Shown here piece by piece: positions 35,722 through 45,093 of a stretch of DNA of 57,558 nt (within the stretch, counting starts at the first letter, position 1; each line of letters starts with the position of its first letter). The stretch covers positions 1 to 57,558 of the forward strand of contig JAGOLH010000010.1 in assembly GCA_017994175.1 (NCBI GenBank), in the 5' to 3' direction. The notes beneath the pieces were generated by a model. The model searched no databases and was not told where the DNA came from. It was given only the letters and a program-made list of their open reading frames with translations. Both the position numbers and the translations under genes were made by a program. The stretch comes from Bacteroidales bacterium (GTDB lineage: Bacteria; Bacteroidota; Bacteroidia; Bacteroidales; ML635J-15).

Positions 35722-36234
35722 TTAGTTTTTATATCCCATTTTTTTTAGCACTTCATCGCTCTTATCGTATTTTGGATCGGTATAAAGCATGTTCAGGCTA
35801 TTAGCTGTATCGAAAATAACAGCATAACTTCCCTCTACAGCAATTTCCTTTATTGCATTATAAATATCATCCTGCAAGGGTTTTATAAGCTCCTGACGTT
35901 TTTTAAACAACATGCCGTCGCGACCGAAATATTTTTTTTGCAAATCGCGCATTTCACGTTCTTTATTCACAATTTCTTGTTCTCTTTTCTCTTTCAGTTC
36001 ATCGGTAAGAAGCACCTTCTCAGCCTGAAAATCCTTATACATTTTATCCACCTGAGTCTGCATCGCATCTACTTCAGCTTTCCATTGCTCCGAAAGCTCG
36101 TTCAGTTGCTCTTGAGCCGATTCGTAAAGCGGGATGTTGTTCAAAATATATTCTGTGTCGACATAAGCATATTTCTGTGCCCAGGCGTACATCGAAAACA
36201 CAGATACAAGCAACAGTAAAATGGTCTTTTTCAT
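35722..36234 (-). CDS. OmpH/Skp family periplasmic chaperone (first copy)
   Basis: 170 residues, same layout as its neighbour: signal peptide MKKTILLLLVSVFSMYAWAQ, the opening KYAYVDTEYILNNIP, a long charged coiled coil and a C-terminal strand (YAVIFDTANSLNMLYTDP). Tandem ompH copies after bamA are normal in Bacteroidota. A promoter-like motif pair lies at the end of bamA just upstream. Confidence 0.94.
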   Translation of the reverse strand: MKKTILLLLVSVFSMYAWAQKYAYVDTEYILNNIPLYESAQEQLNELSEQWKAEVDAMQTQVDKMYKDFQAEKVLLTDELKEKREQEIVNKEREMRDLQKKYFGRDGMLFKKRQELIKPLQDDIYNAIKEIAVEGSYAVIFDTANSLNMLYTDPKYDKSDEVLKKMGYKN

Positions 36235-36291
36235 AACAAATCGTTTTTAGTTGTTTAAATAATAACTCTTTCGTTATTGCAAAATGTAAGC

Positions 36292-36321
36292 CAAAGATAT
36301 AAAATTAAAATGTTTGACCAA
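36292..36321 (-). promoter_or_regulatory. Possible internal promoter for the ompH genes
   Basis: On the minus strand TTG (36321-36319), 19 bases, then TATCTTTG (36299-36292), matching the -33/-7 elements. It overlaps the last codons of bamA and would raise chaperone expression independently of the long operon. Confidence 0.45.
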
Positions 36322-38839
36322 TCACAAAATGAAATTGGCTGCCATTTGCACCGGTTGAACCATTGATTTCGTCAAATCCATAACCCCAGTCAACACCCAA
36401 TAATCCAATCATGGGCATGTAAATTCTGATACCTACACCGGCCGACCGTTTTACGTCGAAGGGGTTGAATTTTTTAATATCGTACCATGCATTCCCTGCT
36501 TCAACAAATGCCAGTGCAAACAATGTTGCTGACGGATTAAGTGAAAGTGGATATCTTAATTCTACGGTGAATTTATCGTACACATTGCCACCATCGCCAG
36601 GAGTCAACGAGTTATTCAAATAGCCTCTAAGGCCAATTGTTTCCCTGCCATATAGATTGTACCCGTACAAACCATCACCGCCCAGCTGAAAGCCTTCAAA
36701 CGGAGAAGGGCCCAAATCGCTGTTATAATACCCCAGTATTCCGGCTTCGAATTTTGTAAGCAGTACCAAAGCCCGAGAGTCGCCCGATTTACTTCCGACC
36801 AGGGTTGTAAACCATGCACCACTGAACTTCCACTTATGATATTCAATCCACTTGTACTTATCGTTTGCAGACATTGAGGCATAATCGGCATTAGCAAATA
36901 ATGAGTATGGAGGTGTAAGTTCAATCGACACCGACATTTCGGATCCCATAGTTGGGAAAATTGGGTTTGGCCCACTTGAAGACCGCCCGACCACTGTTTT
37001 AATGCTGACATTATTTGAGTGACCTTCTTTATATAAAAATCCGGGATAGTTATCGACAAGATAGTAGCGATAACTCAATTCTGTGTAATTGGTGAAATAG
37101 TCGTCGGGCCAGGCAAGGCGTTTTCCCAACCCCAATCCTGCACCTGTTACCTTAAAAGAAGTTCTTTCTTCGGCATCGCTACTACCATTTGTCGTAATAG
37201 AATGGTAAATCATTGTTGTTAGGGAGTTCGGTTTTTTCCCACCCAACCAAGGTTCAACAAACGAAAAACTATAGTTCTGATAATATAGCCCACTGGCCTG
37301 AGCGCGTATACTAAGCCGCTGACCATCGCCTGACGGAAGAGGTCTATAGGCTGCCGGATTAAAAACATTTCTGAGCGAGAAATTATTAAACGACAAACCC
37401 AGTGTACCAACAATCATTCCTGCACCATATCCACCCGATAGTTCAATCTGATCGGAGGGTTTTTCCTCAACGAGGTATTCCAGATCAACGGTTCCTTTTG
37501 CCGGGTCCGGTTGAAAGTCAACATTCAGTTTTTCAGGATCGAAGTAGCCCAACTGCGCAAACTCACGAATAGTACGCTGCACTTCGCTTCTCCGGTAGAG
37601 GCTGCCGGGGGAAGTCCTGATTTCGCGCATTACAACGTGGTCGTTGGTGCGTGTATTTCCCGAAATGGCAACCTTGTTAATACGTGCTTGCTTCCCTTCG
37701 TAAATTTGCATCTGAATATCGAGAGAATCGTTTTCGGCATATACTTCAACCGGGTTGATATTTGAAAACAAATAACCATTATCCTGATACAATGAAAAAA
37801 CGCTTTGCGGATCGTAGAGCAGTTTTTCTTCAAGCAACTTCTGATTATACACGTCCCCTTTTCTTATTCCCAATACCTGCGATAAAAAATCGGCAGAATA
37901 TTTTGTGTTCCCAACCCAAGTAATGTTTCTGTAATAATACTTAGGTCCCTCTTCAATACTAATATAAACATCAATTGTGTTGTTGTCGAATTTAACAATT
38001 GAATCGGACACTATGCGGGCATCCCTGAAACCCAGTTCATTGTATTTTTCTATTATTTTAGCCTTATCCTCTTCATATTTTTCATTGATCATTTTAGAGG
38101 CTTTAAAGAAACCATACCAGCGTTTTTCCTTCGTTTCCTTCATGGTTCTATGCAAACGGGAATCTGTGATTTTTTCGGGCGAGCGGTAAAAGTTATACCA
38201 TTTCTTTTCTTTACCAATGGCTATAGCTCCCGAAAAGTGGATTTCATTTATTTTAATTCTTTCGTTTTTATTAATGTTAATTTTTAAGATTACGTGGTTT
38301 ACCATACTCGAATCCAAGCTTGATTCGATGTTAACATCCACGTTAAGAAAACCTTTTTCAACAAAATAATCTGTTATGATGTTTTTAGTATTGATTAGGG
38401 TGTTTTCGGTTATCTGGTTTCCTCGTACCAGCTTGATTTTTTCTTTAATGTCATCAGCTTCCGATTTACGGATACCGGTAAATGAGAATTTCGATAACCT
38501 TGGGCGTTCAACCAGGTAAATATCGAGGAATGCTTTTTTATTGACAACTTTTTCGAGGCTGATTTTAATCTCGGAGAACAAGCCCTGCTCCCATAACTTA
38601 TTAATTGCCGCTGTAATTTCATCGCCCGGAATCATAATTACATCACCCACCTGTAATCCGGTCAAATGAACGAGTACATCCGGATCAAGATATTTAATTC
38701 CGCTTATTTGAATTCCCCCGATTTCGTATTCGACCGGATCGGAATAATCAAGTTTTTTAATGCGTGACGAAATGTCTTCCTGGGCTGTAACACTAGTAAC
38801 CAAGTAAACAATGAATAATAGGAATGCGATTTTTTTCAT
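36305..38839 (-). CDS. bamA: Outer membrane assembly factor BamA
   Basis: 844 residues: signal peptide (1-19), five POTRA repeats (about 35-430; for example GIQISGIKYLDPDVLVHL and INKVAISGNTRTNDHVVMRE) and a C-terminal 16-strand Omp85 barrel ending in QFHFVIGQTF with the terminal Phe expected for outer-membrane barrels. It inserts barrel proteins into the outer membrane. A charged insert (KEKKWYNFYRSPEK) in POTRA 3 is a Bacteroidota feature. It is 9 bases after uppS and precedes the two ompH genes. Confidence 0.96.
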   Translation of the reverse strand: MKKIAFLLFIVYLVTSVTAQEDISSRIKKLDYSDPVEYEIGGIQISGIKYLDPDVLVHLTGLQVGDVIMIPGDEITAAINKLWEQGLFSEIKISLEKVVNKKAFLDIYLVERPRLSKFSFTGIRKSEADDIKEKIKLVRGNQITENTLINTKNIITDYFVEKGFLNVDVNIESSLDSSMVNHVILKININKNERIKINEIHFSGAIAIGKEKKWYNFYRSPEKITDSRLHRTMKETKEKRWYGFFKASKMINEKYEEDKAKIIEKYNELGFRDARIVSDSIVKFDNNTIDVYISIEEGPKYYYRNITWVGNTKYSADFLSQVLGIRKGDVYNQKLLEEKLLYDPQSVFSLYQDNGYLFSNINPVEVYAENDSLDIQMQIYEGKQARINKVAISGNTRTNDHVVMREIRTSPGSLYRRSEVQRTIREFAQLGYFDPEKLNVDFQPDPAKGTVDLEYLVEEKPSDQIELSGGYGAGMIVGTLGLSFNNFSLRNVFNPAAYRPLPSGDGQRLSIRAQASGLYYQNYSFSFVEPWLGGKKPNSLTTMIYHSITTNGSSDAEERTSFKVTGAGLGLGKRLAWPDDYFTNYTELSYRYYLVDNYPGFLYKEGHSNNVSIKTVVGRSSSGPNPIFPTMGSEMSVSIELTPPYSLFANADYASMSANDKYKWIEYHKWKFSGAWFTTLVGSKSGDSRALVLLTKFEAGILGYYNSDLGPSPFEGFQLGGDGLYGYNLYGRETIGLRGYLNNSLTPGDGGNVYDKFTVELRYPLSLNPSATLFALAFVEAGNAWYDIKKFNPFDVKRSAGVGIRIYMPMIGLLGVDWGYGFDEINGSTGANGSQFHFVIGQTF

Positions 38840-38848
38840 GCGCCAAAA

Positions 38849-39592
38849 TTAGTTTTTTATTTGTTCACTTGTTTTACCAAATCGTCTTTCGCGATTTTGA
38901 TAATTATATATGGCTTCAAACAAGGTTTCTTTTGTGAAGTCGGGCCAATGCAGTGGTGGAAAATAGAATTCGGAATAGGCTAACTGATACAACAGAAAAT
39001 TGCTGATTCTCATTTCACCACTGGTTCTTATTAAAAGCTCCGGGTCGGGAATATCGGCTGATGTAAGGTATCTGGCAAAAAGCGACTCATTGATTTCATC
39101 GGGGGTAATACTATGGTTACAGGCATCGGTTGCAATACGTCTGGCTGCTTCCGCAATTTCCCATCGCCCGGAATAACTGAGAGCAACAAGTAACTGCAGG
39201 TTACTATTGTTTTTTGTTTTTTCACAGGCAAACTGAAGCTTCTGATACACCTTTCGTGATAGACGTGACATATCGCCTAATATCCTAAGGCAAACTCCAT
39301 TTTTATGTAGCTCTTCTATTTCGCTTTCAATTGAATTAACCAACAAATCCATCAGCCCTAAAACTTCGGTCTGTGGCCTGTTCCAGTTTTCTGTTGAAAA
39401 AGCGTATAAGGTCAGGTATTGAACTCCTGCTTCACGGGCTCCAATAATAGCTCTTTTCACTGCCTGCACACCGGCCTTATGTCCAAACATCCGGGGTTGC
39501 CCTTTTTCTTTTGCCCAACGGCCATTCCCGTCCATAATAATGGCAATATGTACTGGGATTCGGGTTTTATCTAATTTTTCCAGTAAACTCAT
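38849..39592 (-). CDS. uppS: Isoprenyl transferase (undecaprenyl diphosphate synthase)
   Basis: 247 residues with the family's IIMDGNGRWAKEKGQPR, YAFSTENWNRP and RTSGEMRISNFLLYQ followed by SEFYFPPLHWPDF. It elongates FPP with IPP to C55-PP, the lipid carrier for cell-wall sugars, at the inner membrane. It sits between porG-like and bamA genes, the conserved Bacteroidota order. Confidence 0.96.
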   Translation of the reverse strand: MSLLEKLDKTRIPVHIAIIMDGNGRWAKEKGQPRMFGHKAGVQAVKRAIIGAREAGVQYLTLYAFSTENWNRPQTEVLGLMDLLVNSIESEIEELHKNGVCLRILGDMSRLSRKVYQKLQFACEKTKNNSNLQLLVALSYSGRWEIAEAARRIATDACNHSITPDEINESLFARYLTSADIPDPELLIRTSGEMRISNFLLYQLAYSEFYFPPLHWPDFTKETLFEAIYNYQNRERRFGKTSEQIKN

Positions 39593-39599
39593 AATTCAT

Positions 39600-40334
39600 T
39601 TAATAAACATCGTAGGCAGGGCACGGAAAACCTCCCCAGCTGAAACAATATGACAACCCCAGACTGGCATATGAGTACCAGTCCTTATTCATCGCAAATC
39701 CGATTTGCCGAATCCCTGTTGTGGCGTTATAAGGAATATTATCAACAGTATTGTATTGATATAAATCCTCTCCGGTAGTATTGTCGAGGAGGTCGGTAAA
39801 AGTCCTTCTGAAGCCCCATTCTGCAGAGAGAACCATTCTATGTGAGATATTTACCTTAAAACCCAATCCCACAGGTATTGAAAGGCCGGTAACTTTTGCA
39901 GAACCGGGTGTGAGATAATACGCCAAGCCTGTTTGCAGGTAAGGTGTATAGTTTCGTTTCCGTAATTCGCCCATTAGGTAGGGAAGAAAATTAAACTCGG
40001 TTTGCAGCGAAATTTCCATCATGTTTGTAGAAAACCTTGAATTTCTCAATTTCTGGTAATATGAATTGAAATCCTGATCATCCGCTGATAGTGAGCTTGC
40101 AAAAAATCCGACTCTAACACTCAATCTGGAATTAAGGTGATGTTTGTAAAAACCTCCAAGATTCAGGTGGGGTTGATAAAACGGGATTGCCAGGTTTATA
40201 TCACCCATGTAATAAGAGCCACCTGCCATTACCCCGATCTCGCCCCCACCACTGCGCTGACCGAAAGCCGCTCCGTGAATAAGTGAAGACAATATCAGTA
40301 AACATCCGGTTATTAATTTAGTAACTGGCTTCAT
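39600..40334 (-). CDS. porG: DUF6089 / PorG-like outer-membrane protein
   Basis: 244 residues, signal peptide ending in GAAFGQ, then a small beta barrel: GEIGVMAGGSYYMGDIN, RLSVRVGFFASSLS, RMVLSAEWGFRRTFTDLLDN and a terminal strand YSYASLGLSYCFSW. The position next to uppS and bamA matches porG, whose product is a barrel linked to the T9SS PorK/PorN ring in P. gingivalis. It is the likelier PorG of the two tandem DUF6089 copies. Confidence 0.8.
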   Translation of the reverse strand: MKPVTKLITGCLLILSSLIHGAAFGQRSGGGEIGVMAGGSYYMGDINLAIPFYQPHLNLGGFYKHHLNSRLSVRVGFFASSLSADDQDFNSYYQKLRNSRFSTNMMEISLQTEFNFLPYLMGELRKRNYTPYLQTGLAYYLTPGSAKVTGLSIPVGLGFKVNISHRMVLSAEWGFRRTFTDLLDNTTGEDLYQYNTVDNIPYNATTGIRQIGFAMNKDWYSYASLGLSYCFSWGGFPCPAYDVY

Positions 40335-40421
40335 ACATTCGAATAATTACATCAATCATCACAATCAATAAATCGAGCATTGCAATTACAACGTACAAAG
40401 CAGGGAAAAATTACAATGAGA

Positions 40422-41312
40422 TTAAAATTTCGGCATGCCGGGTTGACGTGGCCTTAACTTGTACGAAGCATTAATGGTTAAAAACATGTAGCAATCGGTG
40501 TAATGGTCGTCGCCTCTTTGTTGCAGTGGACCAGTTCCCTTCCAAGTCCCAAGAGTGGGGTCGCTGAAATAACGGGCAATAGGATCTTCGAAAAGGTTCG
40601 GATCAACATAGGTTGTGCTCACATCGTCGACATAATCGGAGAATGTATAACGGAAACCGTATTCAAAGCCAATTCCCCAGTTGCGGTCGAGCATGTAGTT
40701 CATCCCAAATCCCATAGGTATTGCAATGGCAACATAACCGTATTTTTCGCGGGTTGGAACCAACCCCTGCCCTTCCGTGCCAAGAGGACGCAATGCGTAC
40801 CATTCGCCATCGGTATATTTTGCTTTGGGATTGAAATAGAAAGCACTGATACCAGTAAAACCATAGAGATTTGGCAGGTTTTTCTTACCTTTCACCCTGC
40901 GTAAGTCGTAACGATGGCCATAGCGTTCCTTGATAATTGAATATTCTATATTTGCTGTCCATTCCAACACCGGTGAGCGGAAAGACAAATCTCTGTCGTG
41001 TCTGTCGGGTTGAAGGGTTAAACTATCGGCACCGGAGAGCCACCCATACCAAAGTCCTGTTTTAACAGCCCAGTCCGGCGCAAGCTTATAGCGGTAGCCA
41101 ACACCAAAAACTGCTCGTGTGGCTTTAATTTCAAAGTCGCGCAAAAAGTGGGTACCAATCTGATTTGCACCACCCAATTCTCCCAGAAAGTTGGTTGGTC
41201 CGGCACCAAAATAAATTTCATGACGTATTTTTTTCCAGCTTGTGCCTAATTGGGCATTCACTACAGCTGAGCAGAAAACACTAAATATCAAAAGGAAAAA
41301 TATTTTTTTCAT
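40422..41312 (-). CDS. DUF6089-like outer-membrane protein, second copy
   Basis: 296 residues from the ATG at 41312 (a TTG lies two codons before). Signal peptide MKKIFFLLIFSVFCSAVVNAQ. The barrel strands resemble those of its neighbour (EIYFGAGPTNFLGELGG, WGIGFEYGFRYTFSDYVDD), but the protein is about 50 residues longer, with a basic insert after the middle strands. It precedes the first copy by 87 bases and follows NAD kinase by 36. Confidence 0.8.
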   Translation of the reverse strand: MKKIFFLLIFSVFCSAVVNAQLGTSWKKIRHEIYFGAGPTNFLGELGGANQIGTHFLRDFEIKATRAVFGVGYRYKLAPDWAVKTGLWYGWLSGADSLTLQPDRHDRDLSFRSPVLEWTANIEYSIIKERYGHRYDLRRVKGKKNLPNLYGFTGISAFYFNPKAKYTDGEWYALRPLGTEGQGLVPTREKYGYVAIAIPMGFGMNYMLDRNWGIGFEYGFRYTFSDYVDDVSTTYVDPNLFEDPIARYFSDPTLGTWKGTGPLQQRGDDHYTDCYMFLTINASYKLRPRQPGMPKF

Positions 41313-41348
41313 AAACAACTATTTTCTAATTTTACATTAGCCTGACAA

Positions 41349-42230
41349 TTAATTTCTTACATCAATACCCCACATCAACTTCTCTCGCAGGGTGCTAAAA
41401 TAATAATTTTGTGACAAAGTTACAACATTAATATGAAAATCAGACTTTTTTATTGAAAATTCAACATTTGACCCAACGGCTTTGGACCTGTAATCGAGGG
41501 TAACAAGAATTTCCCGAACCGGGCCCTCCACTTGTAGCTTTATTTCGCTGTTTGCAGGAATTACCAAAGGTCGTAGCGTAAGATTATGGGGAGCGATTGG
41601 AGTGATGACAAAGCAATCGGCATCAGGAGTCATTATTGGACCTCCGCAACTCATCGAATAGGCTGTAGAGCCAGTTGGAGTAGCTATTATGATACCATCT
41701 GCCCAATAAGTGTTAATATATTCTCCATTGCAAACAACTTTTATTTTAATCATATTTAATGTGTGTAGCTTTTGCGTGGTAAACTCATTCAATGCAAAAG
41801 AATATTTCTCAAATATCGGTTGCTGCGTATTGCACTCCAACAGGAATCGCTTAGTCAATGTATATTTTTTTTCCACAATCTGCTTCACTGTGCCGAGAAC
41901 CTGATCTTGACTAACATTGGCCAGGAACCCAAGTTTTCCGGTATTAATACCCAAAACCGGAATATTGCGATTATAAACACAGGTTATTGTTTCTAAAAAA
42001 GTTCCATCCCCGCCAACACTCAACATCAAATCAAAATTTTCATTATCAGGTAATTTGTCGTGAAACACACCAGATAATACCGGTTTGTACATCAGGTTTT
42101 CAGTAATAAAATGCAAGAACTGATCATTCATAAAAATCTTGCACCCTGCATCATGTAGTGCTTCAAACAGTTGAATGGCTGCTCCATTGAATTTTTTCGG
42201 AAAATTCCGACCGTAAACTGCAACATTCAT
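41349..42230 (-). CDS. nadK: NAD kinase
   Basis: 293 residues with the catalytic GGDGTFLE motif, NTGKLGFLAN, GIIIATPTGSTAYSMSCGGP and a C-terminal TLRPLVIP region. It phosphorylates NAD to NADP using ATP or polyphosphate in the cytoplasm. It starts 2 bases after the Omp85-like gene. Confidence 0.96.
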   Translation of the reverse strand: MNVAVYGRNFPKKFNGAAIQLFEALHDAGCKIFMNDQFLHFITENLMYKPVLSGVFHDKLPDNENFDLMLSVGGDGTFLETITCVYNRNIPVLGINTGKLGFLANVSQDQVLGTVKQIVEKKYTLTKRFLLECNTQQPIFEKYSFALNEFTTQKLHTLNMIKIKVVCNGEYINTYWADGIIIATPTGSTAYSMSCGGPIMTPDADCFVITPIAPHNLTLRPLVIPANSEIKLQVEGPVREILVTLDYRSKAVGSNVEFSIKKSDFHINVVTLSQNYYFSTLREKLMWGIDVRN

Positions 42231-42232
42231 GG

Positions 42233-43615
42233 TTAGTATTGCTTTAATATCGGGGTTTTAAACTGAACAAATATATTAAACTTTTCGGTCAGGTTGTTAT
42301 ACGCGTAATAAACACTCAAAACCCTGTCGTAGTAAGTCACCAATTCGAAGCCAGCGCCCAGACCAGCAACAATATTATAGTTTTTAACATACCCTAAATC
42401 GGCAAAAGCAGTGAGGAAGAGTTCGTAGTGAATTTTATCGAATTGTTCCAATTTCAACAAGTTTAGTTCTTTGTACAGTTCGCGAAAAACTGCGTACCTG
42501 AATGAACTTTTACACAACAGATAGATTTCGGAATTCAGAACAAAATTATCGGCCCCTCTTAGGTAAGTTTCGTAACCCAGGCTGCGATACAAACCAAGCG
42601 GGATACTTGTATTTTTGCTATGGTGCAGCAAGGCCATGGTCTCGATGCCAGTAAAAAACCTTTGCGAAAATTGAAAAAACACGTTTGCTTCGGCATTAAA
42701 AACCGTTTGATTTATCCATTTATCCGTATCGGTAAAAGGTATCCCGTACTGGGTTATTTCTGCACCCGCAAAAAAGCCGGATGTTGGGAAATACTTGTTG
42801 TTCCGTGTGTCGTGCTCAAATTTGATCGAAAATTCGGTGCATGAAAATTCGTTTTCCGAAAGATTCAACCTATCAGGTGTGCACCATGTATTTCTATAGA
42901 AGTTATGGTAAGCCAGTTTTGCCTTACACACCGAGTTGTAAAACACGCGGTAACTTACTCCGGCTTGAACACCAAATTGATGATAAAGATAATTTGGTTC
43001 ACTCGATTCGTAAACGGGCATGTAATCGCGAAATCCGGCAACAATTTCCTTTTTTCTAAAGAAATCTCCCCCTGCCCAATAGCCGAATGATTTCCTCCTG
43101 AAAGACCCCGGATTGGAGAAATAAATTGAATATTGTTCCTTATACCCAAACCGAATTTTCGCTTTCAGTAAAAGGTTTCGCCCCAATACATTATGCTTTT
43201 CAAACGAAACACCGTAATTCAGTCGCTCCCACTGCCGGTTGAAGAAATAGGTGTCAAAATTCTGATCGGCAAGTTCAAAAATTGGGTATATCCAAAGATA
43301 CCACCGCTCAACAAGTGAAATGAAAACCGAAACAGAAGATCCATTTACAGAATATGCAATATCTGTAAAATTAAAAAGACCCAGTAGCCGCAACTTATTT
43401 TCGGAGTGCCTTATGCTTGCTTCGAGCAACTCTTGTGTAATTGTATCGCCCTTCGCAAATTCAAGCTCATCGAGAATGATTTCAGGAACTGTTTTTTGAT
43501 TTCCCGATATGATAATAGAATCCACAACATACCATTGTTGCGCCTCAACATATTGCACCAATGAAACACAAATTAAAACGCATGTAAAAAAATATTTCAG
43601 GAATACCGTTTTCAC
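42233..43615 (-). CDS. Omp85/TamA-like outer-membrane protein with one POTRA
   Basis: 460 residues with a signal peptide (1-25), one POTRA-like domain (about 28-105, VVDSIIISGNQKTVPEIILD...VSVFISLVER) and a surface-antigen barrel ending AYNNLTEKFNIFVQFKTPI. It is shorter than BamA, with a single POTRA, so it may be a transporter or a small insertase. The start is GTG, overlapping the CBS-gene stop as GTGA. Confidence 0.85.
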   Translation of the reverse strand: MKTVFLKYFFTCVLICVSLVQYVEAQQWYVVDSIIISGNQKTVPEIILDELEFAKGDTITQELLEASIRHSENKLRLLGLFNFTDIAYSVNGSSVSVFISLVERWYLWIYPIFELADQNFDTYFFNRQWERLNYGVSFEKHNVLGRNLLLKAKIRFGYKEQYSIYFSNPGSFRRKSFGYWAGGDFFRKKEIVAGFRDYMPVYESSEPNYLYHQFGVQAGVSYRVFYNSVCKAKLAYHNFYRNTWCTPDRLNLSENEFSCTEFSIKFEHDTRNNKYFPTSGFFAGAEITQYGIPFTDTDKWINQTVFNAEANVFFQFSQRFFTGIETMALLHHSKNTSIPLGLYRSLGYETYLRGADNFVLNSEIYLLCKSSFRYAVFRELYKELNLLKLEQFDKIHYELFLTAFADLGYVKNYNIVAGLGAGFELVTYYDRVLSVYYAYNNLTEKFNIFVQFKTPILKQY

Positions 43616-44277
43616 ATGTTCAGATAATTCATAAATGAATCGAACCGACTGGCAAGGTGAGCCTGAGTGTTTTCCTCGCTCAGGAAATATGCCACAACAC
43701 TATAATTATATCTTGAAAAAGTTTGCAGTACCGGGCTGATATCGGTTGTATCAACTTTAAGCGTAATGTTCATTTTGGTAGTATCAGTGCTTGCCGACAT
43801 AAACAAACTGAGTATTTTAATATTGTTCGATTCCACTATCTGAGCAATCTGGCTTAACGAATAATCGTGAATATTCATTTCGAGCACAATGATGGCACCA
43901 GACTTATTGATGTTTACCATTTTCACGAATGCAAACACCAGATCCTTTTTTGTAATTACACCAAGGAAATGCCTGTTTTTATCGAGTACCGGAACAACAC
44001 TGATTCTTAGGTTATCAACAATTTCAATAACTTCGAAAATATGTTGCGAATCGAAAACAAACGGTTTTATCTGGCTGAGCTTATGAAAACCAATTGGGTC
44101 GCTAAGGCAGTTGTGGTCCAAAACATCGTTATCCGATACCAAACCAAGGAACTCCTCATTATTCACAACAGGCAGATGCGAAATACGATAGGTATCCATC
44201 CACAACAATGCCTTTTCTCCGGTATCGGATGTTTTCAAACAGGGAATAGCTTCTGATATTAACTCCGATGCTATCAT
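43612..44277 (-). CDS. CBS-domain protein
   Basis: 221 residues from the ATG at 44277; an upstream frame is less likely because it encodes a hydrophobic stretch overlapping the pdxJ control region. Two CBS motifs (about 5-125: YRISHLPVVNNEEFLGLVSDND and LRISVVPVLDKNRHFLGVITKKD) form a Bateman module that may bind adenine nucleotides. The C-terminal part (about 135-221) resembles an ACT-like domain. It is the first gene of the long envelope operon. Confidence 0.88.
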   Translation of the reverse strand: MIASELISEAIPCLKTSDTGEKALLWMDTYRISHLPVVNNEEFLGLVSDNDVLDHNCLSDPIGFHKLSQIKPFVFDSQHIFEVIEIVDNLRISVVPVLDKNRHFLGVITKKDLVFAFVKMVNINKSGAIIVLEMNIHDYSLSQIAQIVESNNIKILSLFMSASTDTTKMNITLKVDTTDISPVLQTFSRYNYSVVAYFLSEENTQAHLASRFDSFMNYLNM

Positions 44278-44319
44278 AAAAATGTTGTTACAATTAAAAT
44301 TATTAGCTAAACAAATTAA

Positions 44320-44327
44320 TACCTTTG
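44320..44327 (+). promoter_or_regulatory. -7 promoter element for pdxJ
   Basis: TACCTTTG matches TAnnTTTG and lies 24 bases before the pdxJ ATG. No TTG is found at the expected -33 spacing, so the call is weak. Confidence 0.4.
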
Positions 44328-44351
44328 TGCCATGAAAAACAAGAAAAAACA

Positions 44352-45065
44352 ATGACAAAACTGAGTGTAAATATAAATAAAATAGCGACGCTACGAAATG
44401 CACGCGGAGGAAATATTCCCGATGTATGTGAAGCAGTTATTCGTTGTCAGCAATTCGGGGCAGAAGGCATTACCGTTCATCCGCGCCCTGATGAGCGACA
44501 CATACGATACAGTGATGTTATAAACATAAAACCACTTATTTCAACCGAATTTAATATTGAAGGCTATCCATCGGAAATATTTATGGAGCTCGTTCTTCAG
44601 GTAAAACCGACTCAAGTGACACTTGTTCCCGATGCTCACGATGTGTTAACATCAAATGCAGGTTGGGATACAGCTAAACACCAGATGTTTCTAAGTGCCG
44701 TTATAAAATTACTTAAAGACAATGGGATTAGGACATCAATATTTGTTGATACTTCTGAGGGAAACATAACTTATGCGGCCAAAACAGGAACAGATAGGGT
44801 TGAGTTGTACACAGAACCTTATGCATCGGAATATAAAACCAACAGGGAGTCTGCCATAGCCCGTTTTATTGAGGCTGCAAAACTTGCGCAACATTTTGGA
44901 CTGGGAGTGAATGCAGGTCATGATCTGAATCTTGAGAATCTACAATATTTTCATAAGCAAATTCCTTCACTGCTCGAAGTATCTATTGGTCATGCACTTA
45001 TTTCGGATTCACTGTACTATGGTCTTGAAAACACCATTCAGATGTATCTGCGGGCGTTGAAGTAA
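44352..45065 (+). CDS. pdxJ: Pyridoxine 5'-phosphate synthase PdxJ
   Basis: 237 residues from the ATG at 44352 ([19 protein letters not shown] is the family start); an upstream TTG at 44325 is rejected. TIM-barrel marks include the [13 protein letters not shown] loop, [27 protein letters not shown] and [13 protein letters not shown]. It joins 1-deoxyxylulose 5-phosphate with 3-amino-2-oxopropyl phosphate to make PNP. It diverges from the CBS gene, the usual Bacteroidota arrangement. Confidence 0.95.
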   Translation: MTKLSVNINKIATLRNARGGNIPDVCEAVIRCQQFGAEGITVHPRPDERHIRYSDVINIKPLISTEFNIEGYPSEIFMELVLQVKPTQVTLVPDAHDVLTSNAGWDTAKHQMFLSAVIKLLKDNGIRTSIFVDTSEGNITYAAKTGTDRVELYTEPYASEYKTNRESAIARFIEAAKLAQHFGLGVNAGHDLNLENLQYFHKQIPSLLEVSIGHALISDSLYYGLENTIQMYLRALK

Positions 45066-45093
45066 TGTAAATCAATAAAGTGAATGGTTCTAA

